Of a DNA stretch of 64,000 nt, positions 48,393-59,436 are shown in pieces. The notes under the pieces were generated by a model. The model did no database searches and was not told where the DNA came from. It was given only the letters and a program-made list of their open reading frames with translations. Source of the stretch: Deinococcus aerophilus. GTDB lineage: Bacteria > Deinococcota > Deinococci > Deinococcales > Deinococcaceae. The stretch spans positions 12,356 through 76,355 of the forward strand of contig NZ_BMOM01000017.1 in the NCBI RefSeq assembly GCF_014647075.1. The letters run 5' to 3'. Position 1 is the stretch's first letter, and every line of letters starts with the position of its first letter. The translations under genes were made by a program, and so were the position numbers.

Positions 48393-48398
48393 CACACT
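48393..48398 (+). promoter_or_regulatory. Possible -10 box of the 88-residue acidic gene
   Basis: CACACT, 6 nt before ATG 48405; a weak match placed at the leaderless distance. Confidence 0.35.
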
Positions 48399-48404
48399 GC
48401 AGGA

Positions 48405-48671
48405 ATGACCGACTCCTCGAACCGTTACGGCAACGACCCTCTCGGCAAGAGCGTCGAAGAAGTCGAGAACGACAGCGGCAACCGCGTGAACTCTTCGGTG
48501 GAAGGCGAGCGGGTGCGCCACGACCACGACGGCGCGGCCGTGCTGCCGACGGTCGTGAATGGAACCACCAGCGGGGTGGTGCCGGCCATCCTCAATTCCG
48601 ATGAACTGGTCGACGACGGCGGCGCACATGACGACGCACGCCGCCGCAATACCGAGACCAGCGAGACCTGA
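48405..48671 (+). CDS. Small acidic hydrophilic protein (88 residues)
   Basis: Starts MTDSSNRYGNDPLGKSVEEV; rich in Asp, Glu, Asn and Ser, no Cys, no hydrophobic core apart from VVNGTTSGVVPAIL. Probably disordered. A strong terminator follows, so it is a free-standing gene. No known family; in tone it resembles the charged protein at 24109-24354. Confidence 0.65.
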   Translation: MTDSSNRYGNDPLGKSVEEVENDSGNRVNSSVEGERVRHDHDGAAVLPTVVNGTTSGVVPAILNSDELVDDGGAHDDARRRNTETSET

Positions 48672-48701
48672 AACCGCCGGGGTCTGCGACAACCCACACC
48701 T

Positions 48702-48740
48702 CCCAGGCCCAGAACCCCGGTTCTGGTCTGGGGGTTTTTT
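48702..48740 (+). terminator. Terminator of the small acidic gene
   Basis: A 14-bp imperfect stem (CCCAGGCCCAGAACC with GGTTCTGGTCTGGG) followed by T6. Confidence 0.85.
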
Positions 48741-48750
48741 GACACTGCCG

Positions 48751-50256
48751 TTATCCCGCGCCCAGATCACGGGGGCGGTAGGTAACGGCCTCGGCCAGGT
48801 GGGTCTCGCGGATGTCCTCGCTGCCGGCCAGATCGGCCACGGTCCGGGCCACCCGCACCACCCGGTCAAAGCCCCGTCCGGTCAGGCCCAGCTGGCGGGC
48901 CGCCGCCCGCGCAAAGGCCTCGGGGCCGGAGGCCAGGGCGGCGTGCCGGCGCAGGGCCTGACCGGAGAGGTCGCTGTTGCGGGTGCCCTGACGGCTCAGC
49001 ATGCGCCCGCGCGCCTGCACCACCCGCTCGCGGACCGGCGCGGACGGCTCGGGTTCGGGGGCGCGGGTCAGTTCGTCAACCGTCAGGCGCGGCACCCGGC
49101 ACACCAGATCCAGCCGGTCGAGCAGCGGTCCGCTGATCCGCGCGGCGTAGCGGGCCCGCTCGGAGGGCGTGCAGCTGCAAGCCTTTTCCGGATCGTTCAG
49201 GTGACCGCACGGGCACGGATTCATGGCCGCGATCAGCTGAAAGCGCGCCGGATACTCCACGGTGGCCCGCGCCCGGCTGATGGTGACGGTGCCGTCCTCC
49301 AGCGGCTGGCGCAGGGTTTCCAGGGCCTTGCGGCTGAATTCGGGAAACTCATCGAGAAACAGCACGCCGCGGTGGGCCAGACTGACCTCGCCGGGACGCG
49401 GCACGCTGCCGCCGCCGATCAGGCCGGCGTCCGAGACGGTGTGGTGGGGTGCCCGGTACGGAGCACCCAGATTCAGAGCGCCGCGGGTGGTCAGCAGGCC
49501 CGCCGCCGAGTGGATGCGCGTGACCTCCAGCGCCTCGGCCCGCGACAGCGGAGGCAGCAGCCCCGGCGCACGGCGCGCGAGCATGGTCTTGCCGCTGCCC
49601 GGCGAGCCCACCAGCAGCAGATTGTGGCCGCCGGCCAGCGAGATCTCCAGCGCCCGGCGGGCCGCGCCCTGTCCCTTGAGGTCCGCGAGGTCCAGGTGCC
49701 GTCCCTCAGGGTCGTCCGCCTCGGGCGGCGGGGTGACGGGAAGGAGAATCTGCCCGCTGAGATGGCGCACCGCGTCCAGCAGCGTGGGTGCGCCGTAGAC
49801 CCTCAGGCCATCGATCAGGGCGGCCTCGCGGGCGTTGCCGTGGGGCAGCAGGGCAGGCAGGCGCAGCGAGTCGGCGAGCAGCGCGAGGTTGACCGCCCCC
49901 GCGATGGGCCGCAGGCTGCCGTCGAGCGCCAGTTCCCCGGCACACACCAGACCGTCCAGCGCACCTGCGGGCAGCAGGTCCTGAGCCGCGAGCAGTCCCA
50001 GCGCAATGGGCAGGTCGTACAGCGGCCCTTCCTTGCGCAGGTCCGCCGGGGCCAGGTTCACCGTGATGCGCGCCGCCGGAAACGGCAACCCGGCGTTGCG
50101 CACCGCCGCCCGCACCCGCTCGCGCGCCTCGCTGACCGCCTGATCGGGCAGCCCCACCACCGTGAAGGCCGGCAAACCCGGCGATACGTCCACCTCCACC
50201 TCGACCGGCACGGCGTCCACCCCGATCAGCGCCACGCTGCGGGCACGGGCCAGCAT
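48751..50256 (-). CDS. comM: YifB/ComM family Mg-chelatase-like AAA ATPase
   Basis: A 501-residue AAA+ protein. ComM is a branch-migration helicase that helps integrate DNA during natural transformation. N-terminal Lon-like S5 domain ([40 protein letters not shown]), Walker [14 protein letters not shown] near residue 215, Walker [12 protein letters not shown] near 300, and a C-terminal domain with the four-Cys region [17 protein letters not shown] near 357. ATG 50256 is chosen because the family starts here; a TTG at 50301 is in frame. Confidence 0.9.
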   Translation of the reverse strand: MLARARSVALIGVDAVPVEVEVDVSPGLPAFTVVGLPDQAVSEARERVRAAVRNAGLPFPAARITVNLAPADLRKEGPLYDLPIALGLLAAQDLLPAGALDGLVCAGELALDGSLRPIAGAVNLALLADSLRLPALLPHGNAREAALIDGLRVYGAPTLLDAVRHLSGQILLPVTPPPEADDPEGRHLDLADLKGQGAARRALEISLAGGHNLLLVGSPGSGKTMLARRAPGLLPPLSRAEALEVTRIHSAAGLLTTRGALNLGAPYRAPHHTVSDAGLIGGGSVPRPGEVSLAHRGVLFLDEFPEFSRKALETLRQPLEDGTVTISRARATVEYPARFQLIAAMNPCPCGHLNDPEKACSCTPSERARYAARISGPLLDRLDLVCRVPRLTVDELTRAPEPEPSAPVRERVVQARGRMLSRQGTRNSDLSGQALRRHAALASGPEAFARAAARQLGLTGRGFDRVVRVARTVADLAGSEDIRETHLAEAVTYRPRDLGAG

Positions 50257-50353
50257 CAGAACGGTCCGGCGCGGTGACGGACGCCGTGAAGGGCGCGGCA
50301 AAGGCAGAGGCTCACGCCTCCGAGTTTACCAGAGGCTTCCTGCCGGACAGCAG

Positions 50354-50378
50354 AAAAAAGCCGCCCTGGAGGGACGGC
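50354..50378 (-). terminator. Terminator of tatA
   Basis: On the minus strand GCCGTCCC, a 4-nt loop, GGGCGGC, then T6. Confidence 0.8.
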
Positions 50379-50399
50379 GCTGGGGGATGACGGGGGGGG

Positions 50400-50744
50400 T
50401 CAGCTCCGGACCGCTTCCTCGCCCTTCTCCAGATTCACAGGGTCCAGATTCGCGGGTCGGGAGGCCACCTCGGTCCCGGCCGGCACCGGGGCCACTGAAC
50501 TGGGCGTGACGCTGGCGGCAGCGACCGGCTGGGGCGGCACCGAGGCGTGGATGGTCTGCGTGGGGGTTGCGGCGGGAGTATTCAGGCCGCCCTCGAACTC
50601 TTCCTTGAGGCCCTGGGTGCTCTTGCGGAATTCACGCAGGCCCGCGCCCAGGCTCTTGCCGAGTTCGGGCAGCTTGCGGGGCCCAAAGACCACCAGGGCG
50701 ACAATCAGGATCACGATCAGTTCTGCGGGTCCAATGTTGGGCAT
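50400..50744 (-). CDS. tatA: Sec-independent translocase TatA/TatE
   Basis: A 114-residue Tat pore subunit. One membrane helix (ELIVILIVALVVFGPRKLPEL, about 8-28) with the FGPRKLPELGKSLG hinge, then an amphipathic helix (LREFRKSTQGLKEEF) and a Pro/Thr-rich tail of about 60 residues that is longer than usual. GGAGGT lies 5 nt before the ATG. No tatC is in the window. Confidence 0.93.
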   Translation of the reverse strand: MPNIGPAELIVILIVALVVFGPRKLPELGKSLGAGLREFRKSTQGLKEEFEGGLNTPAATPTQTIHASVPPQPVAAASVTPSSVAPVPAGTEVASRPANLDPVNLEKGEEAVRS

Positions 50745-50806
50745 GTGTACCTCCGTGTCGGACGGAGCCGGATGTGGGTGGGGGGTGGAGGCGGCGTCCT
50801 GAGGTC

Positions 50807-50812
50807 AGTGTA
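50807..50812 (-). promoter_or_regulatory. -10 box of tatA
   Basis: TACACT on the minus strand, about 62 nt before the ATG, in the 90-bp gap after the protein kinase gene. Confidence 0.4.
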
Positions 50813-50834
50813 AGCCCGCCCGGTGAACTGGGGG

Positions 50835-52805
50835 TCAGAGGCCGGTGAGCGCCGGTGAAGGTCGGTCCCGGTAGGCGCGCAGCGTGCCGTCCATGAACGC
50901 CACGTACAGCGTGCCGGCGGCGGCGAGCGGGGTGGCCTGCACGCCGGTCGTTTCCTGCCGGGACCAGCGCAGCGCCCCCGTGCGGATGTCCAGCGCACAC
51001 AGCTGGCCCGCCTCACACGCCAGAAACACCACGCCCGCGCTGATCACCGGGCTGGCGGTCACGCGGCCCGCCATGCGGTGCGCCCACAGGTCCTCGCCGT
51101 CGTGCAGGCGCAGAGCGCGCACGGTTCCGTCCCAGCCGGCCAGAATCGCCACTCCCTCCGCGCCCGCGGCCCCGGCGCGCGTGACGGCGGGCGAGGCCCA
51201 TACCTCGTCTTCCAGGTCGTAGGTCCACAGAATGGGGTCGCGGCCTTTCAGGGCCGCGCGGCCCGAGGCGGCGCTCAGGGCCAGGGCATGCACCTCGCCC
51301 TCCCAGGTCGCCACCACCAGCGTCGCCTCACCGGCCCCGGTGGGCAGCAGCGCGGGGGTTCCGTGTACCGTGCCGACCTCGACCTTCCACAGCGGGCTGC
51401 CGCTGCGGGCATCCAGGGCATGCAGCCAGCCGTTCTCGTCACACACCAGGGCCGCGCCCGCCCACACCAGCGGGCTGGCCGCCACCGGGCCGTCGGTGCG
51501 GTAGGCCCACGACAGTTCGCCGCTGCGGGCGCTCAGGGCGTGCAGGTGCCCGTCGCGGCTGGACGCGAGCACCTGCCCGGCCCACAGGGTCGGGGCGCCG
51601 GTCAGTTCGGCGCGCGCCTGATGCCGCCAGACCTCCGCGCCGCTGTGCAGGTCCACCCGCCGCAGCGTGCCGTCCCAGGCCCCAAAAAAGATGTGCCCGC
51701 CGTGGAAGGCCGCCGGAGCCGTGACCTCGTCGCGCGCGGCGTAGGTGGCAAAGGGCCGCCCCGAGGCGTGGGTCAGTACAAGTTGCCCCCCACGCGTGCC
51801 CACCGCAACCAGATCGCCCTCTCCCACCACGGCGGCGGGCCACGTCACCTCACCGGGCAGCGGCACGCTCCAGACCTCGTTCAGGCTGGAAACGCGGGCG
51901 GGGCCGTCGGGGTGTTCGCCGGTCCGGGCGCGGCCACCGCGGTACTGCCCACGCGCGTGGGCCGTCCATACGTCGCGCCGGGCCAGGGCCCACAGATGGG
52001 CCAGGGCCTCGCCGGACTCCGGACGGTCTTCCGGCTTCTTTTCCAGCAGCGAGAGCAGGACCCGCGCCACGGCGTCGGGAACCGCCGGATTCAGCTCGCG
52101 CGGATCGGGGGGACGCTCGTAGACATGCTGATACAGCACGCTCTGGTCGCTGTCTCCCACAAAGGGTGGGCTGCCACACGCCACCCGGTACAGCACTGCC
52201 CCCAGCGCGTACAGGTCACTGCTGGGGCCGACCCCGATGCCGCGCGCCTGCTCCGGGGCCATGTAGACCGGCGTGCCCAGCGTGACCCCCGAGCGCGTCA
52301 GGTGCCGGGTGTGGTCCGACAGGGCCACCAGTCCGAAATCCATGATGCGCGGCAGTCCTGCGGCGTCGAGCAACACGTTTCCAGGAGTCAGGTCACGGTG
52401 CGTGATGCCCTGCCCATGAATAAAGTGCAGGGCCCGCGAGGCGAAGGCCGCCGCCGTCAGAAAGCGGGCCAGCGAGGTGGGCGCGTCTTCCAGCGGCCCC
52501 AGCGCCGTGATGGGCCCGCCGGTCATCAGGGGCATGCTGAAGAATGGCCGTCCATCGGCACCCTCCTCGCTGCCCAGATCCAGCACCGGAATCACGCCCG
52601 GATGGGTCAGGCGGGCCAGTGTGCGGACCTCGCGCAGAAAGCGCTGTTTGTCCGATTCGGGCACGTGGGCGTGCATCACCTTTACGGCCACATCACGGTC
52701 CAGCAGAAGGTCGTGGGCGCAAAAAACGCGGGCGCTGCCACCCTCGCCCAGGGCCGAGCGCAGGTCATAGCGCCCGGCCAGTTGCGTTCCCACCTCAAGC
52801 GGCAT
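50835..52805 (-). CDS. Ser/Thr protein kinase with C-terminal PQQ-like beta-propeller
   Basis: A 656-residue protein. The kinase domain (about 10-275) is intact: glycine loop [13 protein letters not shown] (Lys 42), catalytic [10 protein letters not shown] near residue 135, DFGLVALSD, and MAPEQARG. A short Arg/Gly-rich linker follows without a clear membrane segment. Residues about 310-650 form PQQ/WD-like repeats (for example [59 protein letters not shown]). This suggests a cytoplasmic kinase with a propeller for ligand or protein binding. Confidence 0.9.
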   Translation of the reverse strand: MPLEVGTQLAGRYDLRSALGEGGSARVFCAHDLLLDRDVAVKVMHAHVPESDKQRFLREVRTLARLTHPGVIPVLDLGSEEGADGRPFFSMPLMTGGPITALGPLEDAPTSLARFLTAAAFASRALHFIHGQGITHRDLTPGNVLLDAAGLPRIMDFGLVALSDHTRHLTRSGVTLGTPVYMAPEQARGIGVGPSSDLYALGAVLYRVACGSPPFVGDSDQSVLYQHVYERPPDPRELNPAVPDAVARVLLSLLEKKPEDRPESGEALAHLWALARRDVWTAHARGQYRGGRARTGEHPDGPARVSSLNEVWSVPLPGEVTWPAAVVGEGDLVAVGTRGGQLVLTHASGRPFATYAARDEVTAPAAFHGGHIFFGAWDGTLRRVDLHSGAEVWRHQARAELTGAPTLWAGQVLASSRDGHLHALSARSGELSWAYRTDGPVAASPLVWAGAALVCDENGWLHALDARSGSPLWKVEVGTVHGTPALLPTGAGEATLVVATWEGEVHALALSAASGRAALKGRDPILWTYDLEDEVWASPAVTRAGAAGAEGVAILAGWDGTVRALRLHDGEDLWAHRMAGRVTASPVISAGVVFLACEAGQLCALDIRTGALRWSRQETTGVQATPLAAAGTLYVAFMDGTLRAYRDRPSPALTGL

Positions 52806-52813
52806 ACCGGGGG

Positions 52814-52819
52814 AGTCTA
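52814..52819 (-). promoter_or_regulatory. -10 box of the PQQ-propeller kinase gene
   Basis: TAGACT on the minus strand, 8 nt before ATG 52805; near-leaderless. Confidence 0.5.
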
Positions 52820-52874
52820 GCGTCCAGGGCCGCGGCCCGGCCGTTCATCCGCGCCGAGCGGGCAAGACCGGTCC

Positions 52875-52907
52875 GCCCAGGAACTGGTGCGAATCCAGTT
52901 CCTGGGC
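52875..52907 (-). terminator. Hairpin after the DUF4384 gene
   Basis: A perfect 13-bp stem (GCCCAGGAACTGG and its complement), 8-nt loop; no T run. Confidence 0.55.
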
Positions 52908-52926
52908 GTCCGGGGTCTGGCCGGGT

Positions 52927-53811
52927 TCAGCGGCGCTCGACCCGGATCTCGGTGCGGTGGCCCTTGCGTTTGACGCTCAGCTCGGCACGGTCGCTGCTGC
53001 CGCGGCGGTATTCACTGCTGATCTCGTTTTTCTTGGACTTGAGTTCTACCTGCTGATAGCCCTCGGCCTTCAGGAAAGCCGCGTAACGCTCATGCAGTCC
53101 ACGCAGGTCGGTCGAGCGGGTGTCCAGCGTGGTTTTCCACTCGCGTGACACACCCCAGGGGCCCTGAGTCGCGGCGGGGGCACCGGTCAGCGGCGCGGCG
53201 TTCCGCGGCGGCGCAGCGACCGGAGCCGGCGCCGCGCTTACATGGGGGGTCACCTGATAGTAGGCCGTGGCGCTGTGCCAGGTGTTCTGCGCGACCGGCG
53301 TCACCACGATGCTCAGCGCCTGCGCCAGCCCCTGCTGGCCCTTGACCTGCACGTCGGCAAAGCTGTTGTTCTGTGCCTTGAAAGTGGCGATCTGGTCGAG
53401 CTTGAGGGGAGTTTTGCTCGCCAGGGCCAGCACCTTGTTCACGCCATACGGCGCGGCGATGTCGAAGGTGAAGGGATCGCCGGCAGCGGGAAAGACCTTG
53501 ACCGCATTGGCCTTCACGAAGTTGGCGCCGCCCTGATACCGGTTGGGCAGAATCAGGTCAACCTGACCGCTCGGATCCACATTGAACAGATAGACATACG
53601 CGTCCTGCGAGACGCTGGCATACAGCCGGATGCGGTCGCCGGGCGTGTAGGCCGGAATCTTCTGACCGCTGACGTCGCGGTCGGTCCATACCCGCACCTT
53701 GAGGTCTCCCGGCACCGGGTTCACGATGATGCTCTGCGCACTGATCTGGGGCGCGGCCAGGCCCATGCTGCCCAGGCCCAGCACACTGCTCAGGAAAAGA
53801 AAGACTTTCAT
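52927..53811 (-). CDS. Exported DUF4384 domain protein
   Basis: A 294-residue secreted protein. Signal peptide ([20 protein letters not shown]) and a DUF4384 domain (about 35-125: [20 protein letters not shown], then [20 protein letters not shown] and [13 protein letters not shown]). An Ala/Pro-rich linker precedes a basic C-terminal domain ([20 protein letters not shown]). DUF4384 proteins are often tied to surface layers in Deinococcus. It is next to the protein kinase gene on the same strand but separated by a hairpin. Confidence 0.82.
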   Translation of the reverse strand: MKVFLFLSSVLGLGSMGLAAPQISAQSIIVNPVPGDLKVRVWTDRDVSGQKIPAYTPGDRIRLYASVSQDAYVYLFNVDPSGQVDLILPNRYQGGANFVKANAVKVFPAAGDPFTFDIAAPYGVNKVLALASKTPLKLDQIATFKAQNNSFADVQVKGQQGLAQALSIVVTPVAQNTWHSATAYYQVTPHVSAAPAPVAAPPRNAAPLTGAPAATQGPWGVSREWKTTLDTRSTDLRGLHERYAAFLKAEGYQQVELKSKKNEISSEYRRGSSDRAELSVKRKGHRTEIRVERR

Positions 53812-54012
53812 GGGCCCACTGTGGCGCGGGGGAATGACCGCAGCCTGATCCGGGGGCGGCGCCCTCGTCCCGCCCTCGGGCCTTCAGTGCTCACCCACTG
53901 CGCCCCAGCGCGGCCCCTCCCGGTCCTTGGCGCCGTTCCCTTCCCTGTTCCTCACCGGGTCCGCTGCCCCCCCAGTGGGGTGCCCCGCTTGAGCCCAGGG
54001 GCCGCCGCCCGC

Positions 54013-54018
54013 TAGAGT
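54013..54018 (+). promoter_or_regulatory. -10 box, leaderless promoter of the oxidoreductase-fold gene
   Basis: TAGAGT, 6 nt before GTG 54025. Confidence 0.5.
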
Positions 54019-54024
54019 AGGGGG

Positions 54025-54633
54025 GTGTTCCCGCCCAACCTGGCCCCCCGGCGCACCCTTACCCGTGTCCGGCTGATTCCATCTGCGCTGATCGCCCTGT
54101 TGATCGGGGCGGCCTCCCTGGGCGCGGCTGTCCGCCCGTCCGCGATTCCCGCCACGCCGCCCAAGGCGGCGGCGCTGCCCGCCTTTCCATATGTCCACGG
54201 TGCGCGCCCCATGCCCCGGGCCCTGCCGGGCGAACGTACCGTCTTCACGCTGGAGGGCCCCTCGGGCGAACAGGACCTGACCCTGCGGCAGCTGCAGGCC
54301 CTGCCGGCCGTACGGTACGCCACCACGCACCTGCAGCTGAAACGCACCCTGACGTATCAGGGCGTGCCGCTGCGGGATCTGGCGGCGCGCGGCGGCTTTG
54401 CCGGCAAGGACCTGCGGATCTCCGCGAGCAACGGCTTCTCGGCCGTGATCCGCGCCGCGGATTATCTGAAAGAGCCGATCATGCTTGCCTACCTGCAAGA
54501 CGGTCAGCCCATCTCGATTCTGGACAAGGGTCCGCTGACCGTGGTGCTGCCGCCCGGGCCGACCCGCTTCACGTCTCCCACCTACGCCTCGGCCTGGGTG
54601 TGGTTTGCCGTGCGCGTGGCTCCCGTTCCATGA
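54025..54633 (+). CDS. Exported sulfite-oxidase-fold (molybdopterin oxidoreductase-like) protein
   Basis: A 202-residue protein. Signal or anchor at about 15-36 (LIPSALIALLIGAASLGAA), then a SUOX-fold domain: VFTLEGPSGEQDLTLRQLQA, LTYQGVPLRDLAARGGF, LRISASNGFSAVIRAADYLK and the family ending YASAWVWFAVRV. The Cys that ligates molybdenum in sulfite oxidase and MsrP is absent, so catalysis is unlikely. Such short domains are found next to sensor kinases. The kinase gene begins 24 bp downstream, which points to a periplasmic sensing role. Confidence 0.7.
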   Translation: MFPPNLAPRRTLTRVRLIPSALIALLIGAASLGAAVRPSAIPATPPKAAALPAFPYVHGARPMPRALPGERTVFTLEGPSGEQDLTLRQLQALPAVRYATTHLQLKRTLTYQGVPLRDLAARGGFAGKDLRISASNGFSAVIRAADYLKEPIMLAYLQDGQPISILDKGPLTVVLPPGPTRFTSPTYASAWVWFAVRVAPVP

Positions 54634-54657
54634 GCGCCGCGCCGTGAGGCCTCCGTC

Positions 54658-55926
54658 ATGAGGCGCTGGGGTGCGGGGCGGCGCGGCGGGGCCGGGCGCG
54701 GGCGAAAGTGGCCCCGCCCCACCACGGTCCTGGAGGTATCGCTGGCCACGCTGCCCGCCGCCATCACGGTCGTGCTGCTGCTGCTGGTCACCCAGCCTGC
54801 GGTGCAGGCCCTGCTGCACCACGGCGCGGGCTGGCCGCCCTACGCCTACCAGGGACTGGCCCAGGACGTGCAGGCGTATCAGGTCGCGCTGCTGAGTCCG
54901 GAACTGTCGGCCGGGGAACGCCGCGAATTCCGCGACCGCGCGCTGTCGAGCGCCCGCAACCCCGCCCAGTTCACGCAGCTGGACAGCATCCAGGCCCTGG
55001 GCGAGGCCCGGCTGGCCGTGATTGAGCGCTACCTGCTCGAGGAAACCCCCGAGGCCGCCGCCCGGGCCACGCGCGAGGCCGTGGGACTGAGCGCCCAGGC
55101 CGGAGAGTATGCCCGGGCCACCGAACAGCGGTACATCGGGGCGCTGCAGTTCATGCGCCGGGCGCTGTTTACCACGGCGCTGCTGACCGGCGGCCTGAGC
55201 GTGCTGCTGACCCTGCGTGCCGCGCGGCTGCGCCAGGACGAGCAGCGACGCCGCAAACGCCGCGAGGCGCGGCAGCAAGAAGCGCTGAACCTGGCCAGCC
55301 ACGAACTGCGCCGTCCCCTGCAGTCGCTGCTGCTCGCCAGTGACCTGCTGCGGCAGGCCGATACCCCCCAGCAACAAACGCACCTGCTGGGCCTGATCGA
55401 GGACAGCGCCGCGCAGCTGGCAAGCCGCGCCGACCTGACCCGCCTCAACGACCTGTATCTGGACGTGACCCTGCGCGTGCAGCACACCGACCTGCGGCCC
55501 CTGATCCAGCGCTTTGCCGCCACGCGGGTGGCCGTGATCACGCCCGAGGAGCCGGTGGTGTGGCCGGTGGACCCCGACCGCCTGAGACAGATCATCGAGA
55601 ATCTGGTGGAAAACGCCCTGCGCTACACCGACGATCTGGTCGAGGTCACGCTGCGTGGCGGCCCGCCGGTCATCGAGGTCCGGGACCACGGCTCCGGCCT
55701 CAGCGACGGCCTGCGGGACCGGGTCTTCGTGCCCTATGAACAGGGGCCGCAGGGCCTGCGGATGGGCCAGGGTCTGGGGCTATCGCTGGCGCGGCGCTAT
55801 GCCCGTGCCCACGGCGGCGACGTGACCCTGACGAATGCCAGCGGCGGGGGCCTGCGCGCCACCGTTCACCTGGGACAGCCGCTGGCGGTGCTCTCGGAGC
55901 ACCATGGCGCGAAGTCCCTGGCCTGA
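54658..55926 (+). CDS. Orphan sensor histidine kinase
   Basis: A 422-residue membrane kinase. Two membrane segments (about 25-48 and 165-185) enclose a periplasmic helical domain of about 115 residues. Then follow the HisKA domain with [11 protein letters not shown] (His near 214) and the ATPase with [10 protein letters not shown] near 314, DHGSGL near 345 and [10 protein letters not shown] near 370. No response regulator is adjacent. It lies 24 bp behind the SUOX-fold gene, its likely sensing partner. Confidence 0.88.
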   Translation: MRRWGAGRRGGAGRGRKWPRPTTVLEVSLATLPAAITVVLLLLVTQPAVQALLHHGAGWPPYAYQGLAQDVQAYQVALLSPELSAGERREFRDRALSSARNPAQFTQLDSIQALGEARLAVIERYLLEETPEAAARATREAVGLSAQAGEYARATEQRYIGALQFMRRALFTTALLTGGLSVLLTLRAARLRQDEQRRRKRREARQQEALNLASHELRRPLQSLLLASDLLRQADTPQQQTHLLGLIEDSAAQLASRADLTRLNDLYLDVTLRVQHTDLRPLIQRFAATRVAVITPEEPVVWPVDPDRLRQIIENLVENALRYTDDLVEVTLRGGPPVIEVRDHGSGLSDGLRDRVFVPYEQGPQGLRMGQGLGLSLARRYARAHGGDVTLTNASGGGLRATVHLGQPLAVLSEHHGAKSLA

Positions 55927-55929
55927 GCC

Positions 55930-56532
55930 TCAGTTCACGTCGGCCACGTCCGCGAGCAGTTCGGCGAGCTGCTCCTTGGCGCGGAACACCCGGCTCTTGG
56001 CCGTGCCGACCGCCACGCCCTGAATGCGGGCGATGTCGTCGTAGGGCAGGTCCTCTACAAAGCGCAGCACGACCGCCTCGCGGTATTCCGCGGGCAGGCG
56101 CAGCAGGGCGCGCTGCACGCGGTCCTGCGCGTCGGCGCTCTCGGCGGCCCCCACCGGCGAGCGGGCTTCAGAGGCGACCTCGAAGCCCACGTCCTCGCGC
56201 GCCTGCTCCAGGCTGAAGCGCTGCAACTGCTTGCGGCGGTGCGACTCGATCTGGGTGTTGCGCGCCACCTGATACAGCCACGGCAACACCCGCTCGCCGG
56301 GCCGGAAGGTGCGGATGCTGCGCCACGCCCGGTAAAAGACCTCCTGGGTCAGGTCCAGCGCGTCCTCGCTGTTGCCCTCCAGCCGGTACAGGTAGCCGTA
56401 CATGCGGCCCTCGTACTCCTGCACGAATGCGTACCACGCGGCCTCCTCCCCGGCCATCAAGCGGGTCAGCAGTTCCGGCGAGATCACGTCGGGCGCGGCA
56501 GGGGGAACGGCAGGGTCGGTCGGCGAGGTCAC
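55930..56532 (-). CDS. ECF-type RNA polymerase sigma factor
   Basis: A 200-residue extracytoplasmic-function sigma factor. Region 2: YEGRMYGYLYRLEGNSEDAL, DLTQEVFYRAWRSIRTF and LYQVARNTQIESHRRKQ. Region 4: ALLRLPAEYREAVVLRFVED and YDDIARIQGVAVGTAKSRVF. No anti-sigma factor gene follows; the gene converges on the histidine kinase gene. The start is uncertain: GTG 56532 is used because a TATGGT box lies 9 nt upstream, but a GTG three codons earlier is possible. Confidence 0.87.
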   Translation of the reverse strand: MTSPTDPAVPPAAPDVISPELLTRLMAGEEAAWYAFVQEYEGRMYGYLYRLEGNSEDALDLTQEVFYRAWRSIRTFRPGERVLPWLYQVARNTQIESHRRKQLQRFSLEQAREDVGFEVASEARSPVGAAESADAQDRVQRALLRLPAEYREAVVLRFVEDLPYDDIARIQGVAVGTAKSRVFRAKEQLAELLADVADVN

Positions 56533-56650
56533 GTCCTGCACACCATACCGTCCCGCCGCCACCCACGCGGCAGCACACGCCGGCCCGCCCACTTCCGCCG
56601 CGACCACGCTAGGATGCACCCCGCACCGGCCATGTCCGCTGCCCCCCACC

Positions 56651-57004
56651 ATGACGACCTCTCCCCCACCCCCCGACCCCGGCGGCCTGTCCGCTGGCCT
56701 GCAGGCGATGCTGCCCGACCTGAGCGTGGGGGCCGTCCTCGGCTTCGCCACCGGCGTGGCGCTGCGGGCTGTGGGGCGCATCGTCCTGATTGTGATGGGC
56801 CTGCTGTTCATCGCGCTGCAATTGCTCGCGTATTTCGATGTGGTCAGCATCAACTGGCTGCACCTGCAGGCACTGGCCGAACCGCTGCTGCGCCAGGGCA
56901 GCGAGAACGGCGCGGCGTGGCTGGGCCGCATTCTGGTCGCCAATCTGCCCTTCGCCGGAGCCTTCACGGCGGGGCTGCTGCTCGGGCTGCGGATGCGCGT
57001 TTAA
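56651..57004 (+). CDS. FUN14 family membrane protein
   Basis: A 117-residue protein with a Pro-rich start and three hydrophobic segments: LSVGAVLGFATGVALRAVGR, IVLIVMGLLFIALQLLAYF and LPFAGAFTAGLLLGLRM. The Gly-rich first segment and the polar loop VVSINWLHLQ match the FUN14 family, whose eukaryotic members are mitochondrial outer-membrane receptors. Function in bacteria is unknown. It is divergent from the ECF sigma gene across 118 bp. Confidence 0.78.
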   Translation: MTTSPPPPDPGGLSAGLQAMLPDLSVGAVLGFATGVALRAVGRIVLIVMGLLFIALQLLAYFDVVSINWLHLQALAEPLLRQGSENGAAWLGRILVANLPFAGAFTAGLLLGLRMRV

Positions 57005-57028
57005 CCGCCAGGCATCCGCAGCGCCGGT

Positions 57029-58036
<1,008 letters not shown>

Positions 58037-58047
58037 GGTAGGCCGAC

Positions 58048-58078
58048 AGGATACCCTGTTTGGTGGAAGCGGGTTCCA
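58048..58078 (-). promoter_or_regulatory. Promoter and possible operator of the LacI gene
   Basis: -10 TATCCT (58048-58053, minus strand). The inverted repeat TGGAA-GCGGG-TTCCA (58064-58078) covers the -35 region, as expected for repression by a LacI dimer. Confidence 0.4.
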
Positions 58079-58140
58079 AATCCTGTTTCGGCGGCGCACG
58101 GTTCCTGATGCGGGGGACAATCCGGCCCCGCCCGCGCGCC

Positions 58141-58146
58141 TAGACT
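58141..58146 (+). promoter_or_regulatory. -10 box of the copper-delivery operon
   Basis: TAGACT, about 62 nt before the PCuAC start; leader ends in AAGGAG at 58196-58201. Confidence 0.4.
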
Positions 58147-58207
58147 GACCGGGCAGACGACGTGGCCGCCCTGCAGGCCACCGCCCCCGTGTTCAAAGGA
58201 GTTGCCC

Positions 58208-58738
58208 ATGCCCCACTTCAGAATCTCCCGGCAGGTGCTCGCGGCCACCCTGGGTGCCGTGGCCATCGGCCTGAGTGCCCTGGCCCTTTCTCCCGCACCG
58301 TCCCACTCCACTCCGGCGGGGCACAGTCCGACCGCAGGGGCCCATGCTCCGGCCCAGCACACCGCCCCGGGAACGTTGCCGCTCCAGGCACAGGGGGCCA
58401 CGGTGGTCGCCGTACCTCCGGTGATCAAGGAAACCAGCGTGTTCGCCACGCTGATCAATACGGGCCAGACTCCCATTGTTCTGAAGGGCGCATCTGCCGA
58501 AGTGGCGGCCCACGGCATGCTGATGGTCACGGCGTCCCAGTCGGGCATGGTGGGCATGAGCATGACCCCAACCCTGACCGTGCCCGCCGGGGGCCGGCTG
58601 GTCCTGAGTGCCACGGGCAGCCACCTGATGCTGATGGGGCTCAAGCGGCCCCTGAAGGTCGGGGAAACCCTGAGGCTGACCCTGAGCGCCGCCGATGGCC
58701 GGACCTTCTCACTGAACGCCACCGTCAGGAAGCCCTGA
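58208..58738 (+). CDS. PCu(A)C-type periplasmic copper chaperone
   Basis: A 176-residue exported protein. Signal segment (QVLAATLGAVAIGLSALAL), a His-rich stretch (HSTPAGHSPTAGAHAPAQH) that may bind metal, and a PCuAC domain with the His/Met copper ligands (AAHGMLM and GSHLMLMGLKRPL). It hands Cu(I) to the CuA centre of cytochrome oxidase, often through SCO. ATG 58208 has AAGGAG 6 nt upstream. First gene of a three-gene operon. Confidence 0.85.
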   Translation: MPHFRISRQVLAATLGAVAIGLSALALSPAPSHSTPAGHSPTAGAHAPAQHTAPGTLPLQAQGATVVAVPPVIKETSVFATLINTGQTPIVLKGASAEVAAHGMLMVTASQSGMVGMSMTPTLTVPAGGRLVLSATGSHLMLMGLKRPLKVGETLRLTLSAADGRTFSLNATVRKP

Positions 58739-58740
58739 GC

Positions 58741-59432
<692 letters not shown>

Positions 59433-59436
<4 letters not shown>

